NCBI GenBank assembly: GCA_014801955.1
Contig: JAAVDE010000029.1
Span: forward strand, 1 to 38,063
Direction: 5' to 3'
Length of the DNA: 38,063 nt
From: Bacteroides sp.
GTDB taxonomy: Bacteria; Bacteroidota; Bacteroidia; Bacteroidales; Muribaculaceae
The position numbers were made by a program, and so were the translations under genes. Of this stretch, positions 15,569 through 23,977 are shown in pieces. The notes under the pieces are model-generated. The model made no database searches. It saw only the letters and a program-made list of their open reading frames with translations, and was not told the DNA's origin. Position 1 is the first letter of the stretch. Each line of letters begins with the position of its first letter.

Positions 15569-16128
15569 AGCGCGTAATAGCGATTACCGGCGGCATCGGG
15601 GCCGGCAAATCGGTTGTGAGCCGCGTGTTGGCGGCTATGGGCTTTCCGGTCTACGACACTGACTCCGCCGCCCGCTCGCTGATGGACGCCGACGAAGCCA
15701 TGCGCCGCCGAATCGCCGCCGAGGTAACGCCGTCGGCGCTGAACCCCGACGGCTCTCTCAACCGCCCGGCGCTTGCGGCTGTGGTGTTTGCCAACCCGTC
15801 CGCTCTGCTGAAACTAAACGAAATTGTTCATGGCGCCGTGCGCGCCGATTTTATGCGCTGGGTCGACTCGCGCAGCCAAGAGATTCTTTTCGTTGAAACC
15901 GCCATTCTCTATGAGAGCGGCTTCGACGCTCTGGTCGGCGAGGTTTGGGAAGTCACCGCCCCCGACGCCTTGCGCATTGAGCGCGTCATTAAGCGTTCGG
16001 GCCTCACTGCCAACGAAATTCAGCGCCGCATCGATGCCCAGGCCGCCTGCGCGCGCCCCGGCCATCGCTTAATCGTTAACGATAACGTCCGACCTGTTAT
16101 TCCCCAAATTCTAAACCTGCTATCATGA
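15565..16128 (+). CDS. coaE: Dephospho-CoA kinase
   Basis: CoaE phosphorylates the 3'-hydroxyl of dephospho-CoA, the last step of CoA synthesis. The 187-residue protein has the P-loop GGIGAGKS at 9-16, VYDTDSAAR at about 29-37 for substrate binding, and the lid segment [19 protein letters not shown] with the conserved Arg residues. Length is normal or slightly short. It overlaps both neighbours as ATGA (15565-15568 and 16125-16128). Placing coaE directly before bioA links CoA-dependent acyl metabolism with biotin synthesis at the level of transcription, which is my inference. Confidence 0.96.
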   Translation: MKRVIAITGGIGAGKSVVSRVLAAMGFPVYDTDSAARSLMDADEAMRRRIAAEVTPSALNPDGSLNRPALAAVVFANPSALLKLNEIVHGAVRADFMRWVDSRSQEILFVETAILYESGFDALVGEVWEVTAPDALRIERVIKRSGLTANEIQRRIDAQAACARPGHRLIVNDNVRPVIPQILNLLS

Positions 16129-17405
16129 CCTCCACCGAAGCTACGACCTTTGACCGCGACCACCTTTGGCACCCCTATACTTCAACAATCGATCCCCTGC
16201 CGACCTATATGGTCGACCACTGCGAGGGGTGTGAGATTGTTCTCGAAGACGGAACGCGCCTGATCGACGGCATGGCTTCCTGGTGGTGTGAAATCCACGG
16301 CTACAACAATCCGCGGCTCAATGCTGCCGCCGAGCGCCAGCTGCGCAAAATGAGCCATGTTATGTTCGGCGGCCTGACCCATCGCCCCGCGGTTGAGCTG
16401 GGGCGCATGTTGCTGGAAATGGCTCCGCCGTCGATGAACAATGTTTTTTTCGCCGACTCCGGCAGCGTGGCAACCGAGGTTGCCATGAAAATGGCCGTGC
16501 AGGCCGCCATCAGCCGTCACGGCGGCGACCACCGGCGAACCAACTTCGCGACTATCCGCAGCGGCTACCACGGCGACACCTGGAACGCCATGAGTGTCTG
16601 CGACCCGGTAACGGGAATGCACGGTGCCTTCGGGTCGGCGCTCCCGGTCCGCTACTTTGCCCCGGCGCCGCAGATTGCCTTCGGCGCCGAGTGGGACCCG
16701 GCTGATTTCGAGCCGATGGAAAAGCTGCTGCGCGACCATTGCGGCGAGCTCGCCGGCGTTATTCTCGAGCCGATAGTTCAGGGCGCCGGCGGCATGCGTT
16801 TCTATCATCCGCAATATCTCCGCGAGCTGCGCCGCGTTTGCAACGAACTCGGCATCTATCTCATTTTCGACGAAATCGCCACAGGCTTCTGGCGCACGGG
16901 CCGCTGCTTCGCCTGGGAACACGCCGGGGTTGAGCCGGACATTATGATGGTCGGCAAGGGGCTGACCGGCGGCTACATGACCCTGAGCGCCGTTTTGACA
17001 ACCCGCGACGTGGCCGACACTATTTCGCGCGGCGAGGCCGGGGTTATTATGCACGGCCCGACGTTTATGGCCAATCCGCTGGCCTGCGCCGTGGCGCTCG
17101 AATCGCTGACCATGCTCCGCGAGCAGAACATGGCTCCGCGCATTGCCCATATCGAGGCCGAGCTGCGGCGCCTGCTGGCTCCCGCGGCAGACTTTCCGTC
17201 GGTGGCCGACGTCAGGGTGCTCGGAGCCATCGGCGTCGTTGAAATGAAAGAGCCGGTCAACGTAGGCGAATTTCAGAAAGAATGTGTCAGTCGCGGAATC
17301 TGGGTGCGCCCGTTTGGCAAAAACGTCTACGTTATGCCACCTTATATAATTACCGACGAGCAGTTGAAAACTCTCGTTGAAGCAACTCTCGACATTATCC
17401 GATGA
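16125..17405 (+). CDS. bioA: Adenosylmethionine-8-amino-7-oxononanoate aminotransferase
   Basis: BioA converts 7-keto-8-aminopelargonate (KAPA) to 7,8-diaminopelargonate using S-adenosylmethionine as amino donor. The 426-residue PLP enzyme has HLWHPYTS at 13-20, the [17 protein letters not shown] substrate region (family usually SWWAxIHGYNHP), [16 protein letters not shown], the PLP-ribose segment [13 protein letters not shown], and Lys278 in VGKGLTGGY as the Schiff-base lysine. The late segment [14 protein letters not shown] is also typical. It overlaps coaE and bioF as ATGA. The length and motifs show an intact enzyme. Confidence 0.97.
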   Translation: MTSTEATTFDRDHLWHPYTSTIDPLPTYMVDHCEGCEIVLEDGTRLIDGMASWWCEIHGYNNPRLNAAAERQLRKMSHVMFGGLTHRPAVELGRMLLEMAPPSMNNVFFADSGSVATEVAMKMAVQAAISRHGGDHRRTNFATIRSGYHGDTWNAMSVCDPVTGMHGAFGSALPVRYFAPAPQIAFGAEWDPADFEPMEKLLRDHCGELAGVILEPIVQGAGGMRFYHPQYLRELRRVCNELGIYLIFDEIATGFWRTGRCFAWEHAGVEPDIMMVGKGLTGGYMTLSAVLTTRDVADTISRGEAGVIMHGPTFMANPLACAVALESLTMLREQNMAPRIAHIEAELRRLLAPAADFPSVADVRVLGAIGVVEMKEPVNVGEFQKECVSRGIWVRPFGKNVYVMPPYIITDEQLKTLVEATLDIIR

Positions 17406-18496
17406 ACGGCTACAGGCAACAACTCGACCAACTGCGCGCGGCGCGCAACTTCCGCGCCATTCCCGCCGATTCCGTCGGTTCGGACCTCGTTGACCTCAGC
17501 GGCAACGACTATCTGGGCATCGCTGCCGACGGCGCTCTGAAAGCTGAGTTTTTTAATTCGCTCGGCGGCGAAATGCCGGCTCTGTCGGCTTCGGCCTCGC
17601 GCCTGCTTGCCGCCGACCAGGCCGAGTTCTCCAAGCTCGAGAGCCTGCTGGCCGACCTTTACCGCCGCCCAGTTTTGCTCTTCAACTCCGGCTATCATGC
17701 CAACTCCGGCTCGATTGCTGCGCTGGCCAAGGGACGCACGCTGATTGTTGCCGACAAGCTGGTTCATGCGTCGATCATCGACGGCATGATGCTCTCCAAG
17801 GCCGATTTCGAGCGCTTCCGCCATAACGACGTCAACCACCTGCGCCGCATCCTGGCCAAGCGCGCCGGCGACTATGAGCGTGTGCTGATCGTTTGCGAAT
17901 CGGTCTACTCGATGGATGGCGATTTTGCACCGCTGGCCGAAATTGCCGCCTCAAAAACCGCTAACTCGCTTCTCTACGTCGACGAAGCCCATGCCTTCGG
18001 CGTCAGTGGCCGCGACGGGCTCGGTCTGGCCGTTGACATGCCCGAAGTCGATGTTATTATAGGCACTCTCGGCAAGGCTGCCGGCTCCGTTGGCGCCTTC
18101 GCCGCCGTTCGCTCCAACGATTTACGCGACTATTTGGTCAACACGGCCCGTTCGCTGATTTTCTCAACCGCCCTGCCGCCGATTAACTGCGCCTGGAGCC
18201 GGTTCGTTATCGAACGTATCCCGTCGATGACCGACCGACGCGAGCAACTCTGCCTGCTTGCAGCCGAGCTCGCCCGCATTCTCCGCCGGCCGGAGCCGAG
18301 CCATATTCAGCCGCTCATCACCGGCTCCAGCGAATCGGCTCTCGAGCTGTCGGCCCGCCTGAGCCGCGGCGGCTTCAAGGTGCTCCCCATCCGCACCCCA
18401 ACCGTGCCTCCAGGCACCGAGCGCCTGCGTTTCAGCCTCTCGGCCTCGTTAACCCTCAGTCAGTTGCAACCACTTGAAACTCTGTTATACTCATAA
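17402..18496 (+). CDS. bioF: 8-amino-7-oxononanoate synthase
   Basis: BioF condenses pimeloyl-ACP or pimeloyl-CoA with alanine to give KAPA. The 364-residue PLP enzyme has [32 protein letters not shown] (family SGGSRLxxG), [10 protein letters not shown], the cofactor contact [10 protein letters not shown] (Asp194, Glu195, His197), and the Schiff-base Lys225 in [12 protein letters not shown]. It is somewhat shorter than E. coli BioF (384). It overlaps bioA as ATGA and the next gene by 23 bases. It is a biotin-type alpha-oxoamine synthase and not a Kbl or HemA relative, judged by the operon; the short form could be mistaken for either by motif alone. Confidence 0.95.
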   Translation: MNGYRQQLDQLRAARNFRAIPADSVGSDLVDLSGNDYLGIAADGALKAEFFNSLGGEMPALSASASRLLAADQAEFSKLESLLADLYRRPVLLFNSGYHANSGSIAALAKGRTLIVADKLVHASIIDGMMLSKADFERFRHNDVNHLRRILAKRAGDYERVLIVCESVYSMDGDFAPLAEIAASKTANSLLYVDEAHAFGVSGRDGLGLAVDMPEVDVIIGTLGKAAGSVGAFAAVRSNDLRDYLVNTARSLIFSTALPPINCAWSRFVIERIPSMTDRREQLCLLAAELARILRRPEPSHIQPLITGSSESALELSARLSRGGFKVLPIRTPTVPPGTERLRFSLSASLTLSQLQPLETLLYS

Positions 18497-19769
18497 GGAA
18501 TCAAATTCGCGTCTGCTGCTGGTCTATGCCGGCTGGTCGACCGACGAGAGCGCCTTTGCCGCGCTTCGCTGCCCCGGCTACGACATTGCGGTCGCGTCGG
18601 ACTACTCCGAGCTGTTGCCGCCCGAAATCACCGGCTATTCCGAAATCGTTCTGCTCGCCTGGTCGCTGGGCGTTCATGCCGCCGAGCTGACCGCGGCCCG
18701 GCTGCCGCTGACGCTGACCATTGCCGTTTGCGGAACGCCGACGCCCGTCAGCGACCTGACCGGCATTCCCGAAGCGATTTGGCACGCAACCGCCGAAGGG
18801 CTCAGCGAGGCGTCGCTGACCAAGTTCCGCCGCCGCATGGGCGCCGCCTCCATGAATCGGGGCGACCGCTCCATCGAGTCGCTGCGCGCCGAACTGCTTG
18901 CCTTTCCAACCGACGCCGTTCCCTTTCGCTGGGACCGCGCCATCATCGCCTCCGACGACCGCATATTCCCGCCGGCCAATCAGCTGCGGGCATGGCAGGG
19001 TAGGGCGGAGATTACCGAAATCGCCGGCCCGCATACTCCCGACTTTCAGCAAATCGTTGACCGCTTCGTGATTAACAAGCAGCTGGTGGGCAGCCGATTT
19101 GCTAAAGGTTTGCCGACCTACGACGGCGCCGCCGACGTTCAGCACCGCATTGCCGACCATTTGTTTTCCCTCTGGCAAAAACATGGGCTGCAAACCTCCT
19201 CGGTGCTCGAAATCGGCGTTGGCAGCGGCTACTTCACCTCGCTCTACTCGCGCAAGCTGCGCAATGCCGCCATTACACTCTGGGACATCGTTCCCGCCTC
19301 CGACCGGGTCATCGAGGCCGACGCCGAGGCCGCTCTCCCAACCGTTTCCGAGCATTTCGGCGCCATAGTTTCCGCCTCGACCATGCAGTGGTTCAACTCT
19401 CCGGCTGCGTTTCTGCTTCAGGTCGCGCGCGTTCTCGAACCGGGTGGCGTGGCCGTGCTCTCCACCTTCGGCCCCGAAACCTTTGGCGAGCTTTCCCGCG
19501 CCGGAGTCGTTGGCTTGCCCTATCTATCCGAGAGCTCGCTGCGCCGCATCGTGCCCGCCGACATGGAAATTCTTGAACTCCACTCCGGCCTGATTGTCAA
19601 ATCGTTTGCCGAGCCGATTGAAGTGTTTCGCCATTTGCAGGCAACCGGAGTCAACGGCCGCCGCTCAGAGCGTCCGCTCTCTGAAATTATCGCATCCTAT
19701 CCCCGCGCCGCCGGCGGCAGGTGCGAACTGACCTATCAACCCGTTTATCTATTGCTCCGTAAGAGATGA
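18474..19769 (+). CDS. BioG-BioC fusion: pimeloyl-ACP methyl ester esterase and malonyl-ACP O-methyltransferase
   Basis: This 431-residue protein joins the enzyme that opens pimeloyl synthesis with the one that closes it. Residues 1-195 match BioG (DUF452): LLLVYAGWSTDESAF, the nucleophile Ser64 in AWSLG, and plausible partners Asp161/162 and His187 (GPHTPDF). Residues 200-431 match BioC: RFAKGLPTYDGAADVQHRIA, the SAM motif VLEIGVGSGYFTSLY at 244-258, VSASTMQWFNSPAA, and VLEPGGVAVLSTFGPETFGEL. BioC methylates malonyl-ACP so that it can be elongated; BioG removes the methyl ester from pimeloyl-ACP. The start is TTG at 18474, 23 bases inside bioF, because the strand before YAGW requires it. Such fusions are known in Bacteroides, to my recollection. 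Confidence 0.92.
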   Translation: MKLCYTHKESNSRLLLVYAGWSTDESAFAALRCPGYDIAVASDYSELLPPEITGYSEIVLLAWSLGVHAAELTAARLPLTLTIAVCGTPTPVSDLTGIPEAIWHATAEGLSEASLTKFRRRMGAASMNRGDRSIESLRAELLAFPTDAVPFRWDRAIIASDDRIFPPANQLRAWQGRAEITEIAGPHTPDFQQIVDRFVINKQLVGSRFAKGLPTYDGAADVQHRIADHLFSLWQKHGLQTSSVLEIGVGSGYFTSLYSRKLRNAAITLWDIVPASDRVIEADAEAALPTVSEHFGAIVSASTMQWFNSPAAFLLQVARVLEPGGVAVLSTFGPETFGELSRAGVVGLPYLSESSLRRIVPADMEILELHSGLIVKSFAEPIEVFRHLQATGVNGRRSERPLSEIIASYPRAAGGRCELTYQPVYLLLRKR

Positions 19770-20401
19770 ATAACGTTATATTCGTTTCCGGCATCCACAC
19801 CGACGCCGGAAAAAGCTATGCTACCGGCTGGCTCGCCCGCCGGCTGATGGATGAGGGCAAAAGCGTTGCCACCCTCAAGTTCATTCAAACCGGCAACGTT
19901 GGTTCCTCCGAAGATATTGCCGTTCACCGCCGCCTCATGGGCGTTGAGCTTCCCGAGGATGCCGAAGGCATAACCGCCCCCCAGATTTTCAGCTATCCCT
20001 GCTCGCCCCAGCTGGCCGCCAGGCTCGACTCGCGGTCGATTGACTTCGAAAAAATCGACGCTGCGATTGCTCTGCTGAGCGAACGCTACGACGTTGTGCT
20101 GGTCGAGGGCGCCGGCGGCCTGATGGTTCCGCTGACCGACGATTTCTGGACCATCGACTACGTTGCCTCGCGCTCGCTCCCGGTGATTATCGTTACCAAC
20201 GGAACCCTCGGCAGCATCAACCACACGCTGCTGAGCTTCGAGGCCGTTGAGCGCCGCGCGATTCCGCTCCACTCGGTTATTTATAACACTCATTTCGACA
20301 GCTCCGACGCCACTATCGCCGACGATACCGTCGGCTTTATACGCCGTTACCTGCAGCGCCGCCATCCGCAAACCCCGCTGCTGGTCTGCCCGTCTTTGTA
20401 G
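19766..20401 (+). CDS. bioD: Dethiobiotin synthetase
   Basis: BioD closes the ureido ring of dethiobiotin from diaminopelargonate, CO2 and ATP. The 211-residue protein has a P-loop GIHTDAGKS at 9-17 (family usually GTDTxVGKT), the KFIQTG substrate segment with Lys38, and EGAGGLMVPL at about 115-124, with the Glu and Gly residues conserved. It overlaps the fusion gene as ATGA. It ends the biotin series; a fresh promoter for nadB overlaps its 3' end. BioB, which makes biotin from the product, is absent from the window. Confidence 0.93.
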   Translation: MNNVIFVSGIHTDAGKSYATGWLARRLMDEGKSVATLKFIQTGNVGSSEDIAVHRRLMGVELPEDAEGITAPQIFSYPCSPQLAARLDSRSIDFEKIDAAIALLSERYDVVLVEGAGGLMVPLTDDFWTIDYVASRSLPVIIVTNGTLGSINHTLLSFEAVERRAIPLHSVIYNTHFDSSDATIADDTVGFIRRYLQRRHPQTPLLVCPSL

Positions 20402-20425
20402 AATCAAAAAAAGTGCGTATATTTG
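20395..20425 (+). promoter_or_regulatory. Promoter of the nadB unit
   Basis: TTTG at 20395-20398 and TATATTTG at 20418-20425 are 19 bases apart and match the Bacteroidetes consensus. The -33 part lies inside the last codons of bioD. The leader to the nadB ATG at 20449 is about 17-20 bases. The short sequence between shows no repressor site that I recognise. Confidence 0.7.
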
Positions 20426-20448
20426 CGGTTGATTAAAATAGTTTTGCT

Positions 20449-22029
20449 ATGACTTACGAATATGATTACCTGGTTATCGGTTCCGGTATAGCCGGTATGA
20501 GCTTTGCTCTCAAAGTCGCCGGCAAAGGCCGCGTGGCTCTGGTCTGCAAATCTACTCTCGACGAGGCCAATACCGCCTTGGCCCAGGGAGGCGTTGCCTC
20601 TGTTACCAATCTCGAAGTCGACGATTTCGAGAAACACATTGAAGACACCATGATTGCCGGCGACTTCCTTTCCGACCCCGAAGCCGTCAGGAAAGTGGTT
20701 ACCGAAGCTCCCGCCCAGATTCGCGAACTGGTGGGGTGGGGCGTTGACTTCGACAAGAAGCCCGACGGATCCTATGACCTCCACCGCGAGGGGGGCCACA
20801 GCGAGTTCCGTATTCTCCACCATGCCGACAACACCGGCTTTGAAATCCAGCAGCGACTGATTCAGCAGGTGCGCAACAATCCGAATATCGACATCTTCGA
20901 AAACCACTTCGCTATCGAAATCATTACCCAGCACCACCTGGGAAAGATAGTTACCCGCCGAACTCCCGACATTACCTGCTACGGCGCCTATGTTCTCGAC
21001 GAGGCCACCGGCAAGGTCGATACCTTCCTGTCGCGCGTGACGCTCATGGCTACCGGCGGCGTAGGAGCCGTTTATCAGAACACGACCAATCCGCTCGTTG
21101 CCACCGGCGACGGCATTGCAATGGTCTATCGCGCCAAGGGAACCGTGCAGGACATGGAATTCATTCAGTTCCACCCCACCGCGCTCTATCATCCCGGCGA
21201 CCGTCCCTGCTTTCTGATTACCGAGGCGATGCGCGGCTACGGGGCCGTTCTGCGCAACGGCAACGGCGAGGAGTTCATGCACAAGTATGACCCGCGCCTG
21301 TCGCTGGCTCCGCGCGACATTGTTGCCCGCGCCATCGACTCGGAAATGAAGCTCCTGGGCCATGACCACGTCTATCTCGACGTTACCCACAAGGACCCCG
21401 AGGAAACCAAACGCCATTTCCCCAACATCTACAAGCACTGCCTCGAAATCGGCATTGACATAACCAAGGACTACATCCCCGTTGCTCCCGCCGCCCACTA
21501 TCTCTGCGGCGGAATCAAGGTTGACGGCAACGGCGAGTCGAGTATCAAGCGGCTCTATGCCGTCGGCGAGTGTAGCTGCACCGGTCTCCACGGCGGCAAC
21601 CGCCTGGCCTCTAATTCGCTGATCGAGGCCGTTGTCTATGCCGATGCCGCCGCCAAGCATGCCTCGGCTCTGGCTCCCTCCTATGACCTGCGCCGCGACG
21701 TTCCGCAATGGAACGACGACGACACGCGCCACCCCGAGGAAATGGTTCTCATTACCCAGAGCATCAAGGAAGTGAACCAAATCATGGGCACATATGTTGG
21801 CATTGTGCGCAGCAACCTGCGCCTCGACCGTGCATGGAACCGATTAGACATTCTCTACGAAGAAACCGAAAAGCTCTTCAAGAGCTCCCACGCCTCCAGA
21901 GCCATCTGCGAGCTACGCAACATTATCAATGTTGGGTATCTCATCATGCGCCAGGCAAAGGAGCGCAAGGAGAGCCGCGGCCTGCACTACACTCTGGACT
22001 ATCCGCCCGTCGTAAAGAATCCCCAATGA
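20449..22029 (+). CDS. nadB: L-aspartate oxidase
   Basis: NadB oxidises L-aspartate to iminoaspartate with FAD, the first step of de novo NAD synthesis. The 526-residue protein has the dinucleotide fold DYLVIGSGIAGMSFALKVA at 6-24, ANTALAQGGVASV, HREGGHSEFRILHHAD (which holds the succinate-dehydrogenase-family substrate residues), GGVGAVYQNTTNP, EFIQFHPTALYHPG, PRDIVARAID, VAPAAHYLCGGIKVD and GECSCTGLHGGNRLASNSL. It is cytosolic and closely related to the flavoprotein subunit of fumarate reductase, but the length and motifs favour NadB. nadA and nadC are not in the window. Its stop overlaps the next gene as ATGA. Confidence 0.96.
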   Translation: MTYEYDYLVIGSGIAGMSFALKVAGKGRVALVCKSTLDEANTALAQGGVASVTNLEVDDFEKHIEDTMIAGDFLSDPEAVRKVVTEAPAQIRELVGWGVDFDKKPDGSYDLHREGGHSEFRILHHADNTGFEIQQRLIQQVRNNPNIDIFENHFAIEIITQHHLGKIVTRRTPDITCYGAYVLDEATGKVDTFLSRVTLMATGGVGAVYQNTTNPLVATGDGIAMVYRAKGTVQDMEFIQFHPTALYHPGDRPCFLITEAMRGYGAVLRNGNGEEFMHKYDPRLSLAPRDIVARAIDSEMKLLGHDHVYLDVTHKDPEETKRHFPNIYKHCLEIGIDITKDYIPVAPAAHYLCGGIKVDGNGESSIKRLYAVGECSCTGLHGGNRLASNSLIEAVVYADAAAKHASALAPSYDLRRDVPQWNDDDTRHPEEMVLITQSIKEVNQIMGTYVGIVRSNLRLDRAWNRLDILYEETEKLFKSSHASRAICELRNIINVGYLIMRQAKERKESRGLHYTLDYPPVVKNPQ

Positions 22030-22643
22030 CCATAGCGCGTCGACTACTGTTGCTGCTGACCCTCGCGGTCGCATCTGTTGTCGGGCTCCGGGCTCAGGAG
22101 CTGACGATAAAGCCGCAATATGTAGTCGACACGTTTACCGATATTTCCGAGTCGGGCGATACGTCCTACCACGTCGTTCTGAAAACAATCACCGTTTTCC
22201 CGGAATGGAAGTTCAAGAACAAGAAGGAGGAGGAGTTCTATTGGCGAACCGTGCGCGACGTTAAAAAGGCGCTGCCCTACGCCAAGATGATTTGCCGCAC
22301 CCTGACCGAAACCTATGAGTATATTGAAACCCTGCCCGACACCAAGACGCGCGAAAAGCACCTGAAGGACATGGAGTCGGCAGTGTTTGACCAATATAAA
22401 CCCGCAATGAAAAAGTTTACGAAAAAGCAGGCCAATCTGCTCGTAAAACTCATTATGCGCGAAACCAATCAAACCGGCTACGATATTCTGAAAGCGTTTC
22501 TCGGCAATTTCCGCGCCGCTTTCTGGCAGGGCTTCGGCAAGCTCTTCGGCGTTAGTCTAAAGGGTAAGTTCGAACCCGACAAGAACCGCGAAGATGCTAT
22601 TATCGAGCGCGTTTGCATCGCAGTTGAACAAGGAACGATATGA
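22026..22643 (+). CDS. DUF4294 family exported protein
   Basis: This 205-residue protein belongs to a family found in Bacteroidetes with no known function. It starts with a signal peptide (ARRLLLLLTLAVASVVGLRAQ), then a short beta region (DTSYHVVLKTITVFPEWKFK) and a long helical, Lys/Glu-rich region with YWRTVRDVKKALPYAKM and LVKLIMRETNQTGYDILKAF. The ATG at 22026 overlaps the nadB stop and gives a proper signal peptide; a longer frame reaching back to 21708 lies inside nadB and is not used. Its own stop overlaps the MATE start as ATGA. The location after nadB is frequent in this group as far as I recall. Confidence 0.85.
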   Translation: MTIARRLLLLLTLAVASVVGLRAQELTIKPQYVVDTFTDISESGDTSYHVVLKTITVFPEWKFKNKKEEEFYWRTVRDVKKALPYAKMICRTLTETYEYIETLPDTKTREKHLKDMESAVFDQYKPAMKKFTKKQANLLVKLIMRETNQTGYDILKAFLGNFRAAFWQGFGKLFGVSLKGKFEPDKNREDAIIERVCIAVEQGTI

Positions 22644-23977
22644 ACTTCCAACGCTACCTGTCGAACTATAAACAGATTGCTCGCCTCGGTCTGCCAATCG
22701 TCGTTGGCCAGGCCGGGCTCATTATTGTCGGGTTTGCCGATAATATAATGGTCGGCCGATACTCAACGGAGGCCCTGTCGGCCGCGTCGTTCGTTAACAA
22801 TACGTTCAACATGGCCGTTATGGCCTGTCTGGGCTTCGCCTACGGAATAACCCCGCTGGTAGGCGCCCTCTTCGGTCAGCAGGAGCAGGAACGCATCGGC
22901 TCGCTGATGCGCAGCGCCCTGGCAATCAACGTTATCTACTCGCTGGCTGTTACGGTGCTGATGACCATTCTCTACCTCAACCTCGACCGCCTCGGCCAGC
23001 CCGAGGAGCTGTTGCCGCTGATTCGGCCATACTATCTGCTCTATCTCTGCGGCTTGCTTCCGATGGCGGTCTATAACGTCTGGGCTCAGTGCTCCTACGG
23101 CATGAAAGGCACCCGGATGCCAATGTGGATAATTCTCGGAGCCAACCTGCTCAACGTCGGCGGTAACTACCTGCTGATCTACGGCAACTGCGGCATGCCC
23201 GAACTCGGACTGTTCGGGGCGGGATTGGCAACTTTGGCCTCGCGCCTTCTCTGCGCGGTCGTGATCGTTGTTATCTTCATGACCGGCAAGCGCTATGCAG
23301 CCGTCCGCTCCGGCTTTCGCCCGGCGCGCTGCTCTGCCGCCAAGTTCCGCTTGCTGTTCCGGACCTCGATTCCGGTTTCGTTGCAGCTGTTTTTTGAAAC
23401 GGCGGCCTTTTCGGGCGCGGCGCTCTTTGTTGGCTGGTTAGGCGCAATCGAGCTTGCCGCTTTTCAGGTGATGGTTATTATCGGCACTTTGGGCTTCTGT
23501 TTCTATTACAGCCTCGGCGCCGCAACGTCGGTTCTCGTTGCCAACGCAGCCGGCGTGGGCGACTATGCCAAGATGCGCCGCATCGGTTTTTCGGGCTATC
23601 ACCTGACGCTGCTGATGGCCCTCTGCGCGTCGGCCACCTTCCTCTTTGCCGGCCGCCATCTTATCGGCCTCTTCACCCACGACCAGGACGTTATCGCCGT
23701 TGCCATGACCCTGATTCCACCCGTGCTCTGCTATCAGCTCGGCGACGCAACCCAGGTTAACTTCGCCAATGCCCTGCGCGGCACCTCGAAGGTGATGCCC
23801 ATGCTCTGGATTGCCTTTGTCAGCTATCTGCTCATCGGATTGCCGTCGACCTACCTGTTCGGCTTCATGCTGGGCGGCGGCATAGTCGGCGTGTTCTACA
23901 GCTTTTCGGTCAGCCTGTTTCTGGCCGGCGGCCTCTTCTTTTATTATTTCATGAAATATACCCGAAAGCGTGAATAA
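22640..23977 (+). CDS. MATE family efflux transporter
   Basis: The 445-residue protein has about twelve hydrophobic segments in two bundles and belongs to the MATE superfamily, which exports cationic drugs or other small molecules in exchange for H+ or Na+. The N-terminal bundle contains IARLGLPIVVGQAGLIIVGF, FADNIMVGRYSTEALSAASF, a typical first-span signature, and GFAYGITPLVGALFGQQ. The second bundle begins at FRTSIPVSLQLFFETAAFSG. It ends with basic MKYTRKRE. No substrate can be inferred. It overlaps the previous gene as ATGA and the next by eight bases. Confidence 0.93.
   Translation: MNFQRYLSNYKQIARLGLPIVVGQAGLIIVGFADNIMVGRYSTEALSAASFVNNTFNMAVMACLGFAYGITPLVGALFGQQEQERIGSLMRSALAINVIYSLAVTVLMTILYLNLDRLGQPEELLPLIRPYYLLYLCGLLPMAVYNVWAQCSYGMKGTRMPMWIILGANLLNVGGNYLLIYGNCGMPELGLFGAGLATLASRLLCAVVIVVIFMTGKRYAAVRSGFRPARCSAAKFRLLFRTSIPVSLQLFFETAAFSGAALFVGWLGAIELAAFQVMVIIGTLGFCFYYSLGAATSVLVANAAGVGDYAKMRRIGFSGYHLTLLMALCASATFLFAGRHLIGLFTHDQDVIAVAMTLIPPVLCYQLGDATQVNFANALRGTSKVMPMLWIAFVSYLLIGLPSTYLFGFMLGGGIVGVFYSFSVSLFLAGGLFFYYFMKYTRKRE

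Noticed and set aside
20404-21780. 458-residue antisense ORF opposite nadB, and similar long antisense ORFs opposite bioA (16182-17150) and the alcohol dehydrogenase (25861-26985)
   Set aside because: GC-rich third positions keep the opposite frame open; the translations are Gly/Ala/Val/Asn-rich without domains, while the sense strand codes complete known enzymes.
21708-22025. N-terminal extension of the DUF4294 gene into nadB
   Set aside because: The extension overlaps nadB in another frame, has His/Arg/Pro-rich composition, and would bury the signal peptide.
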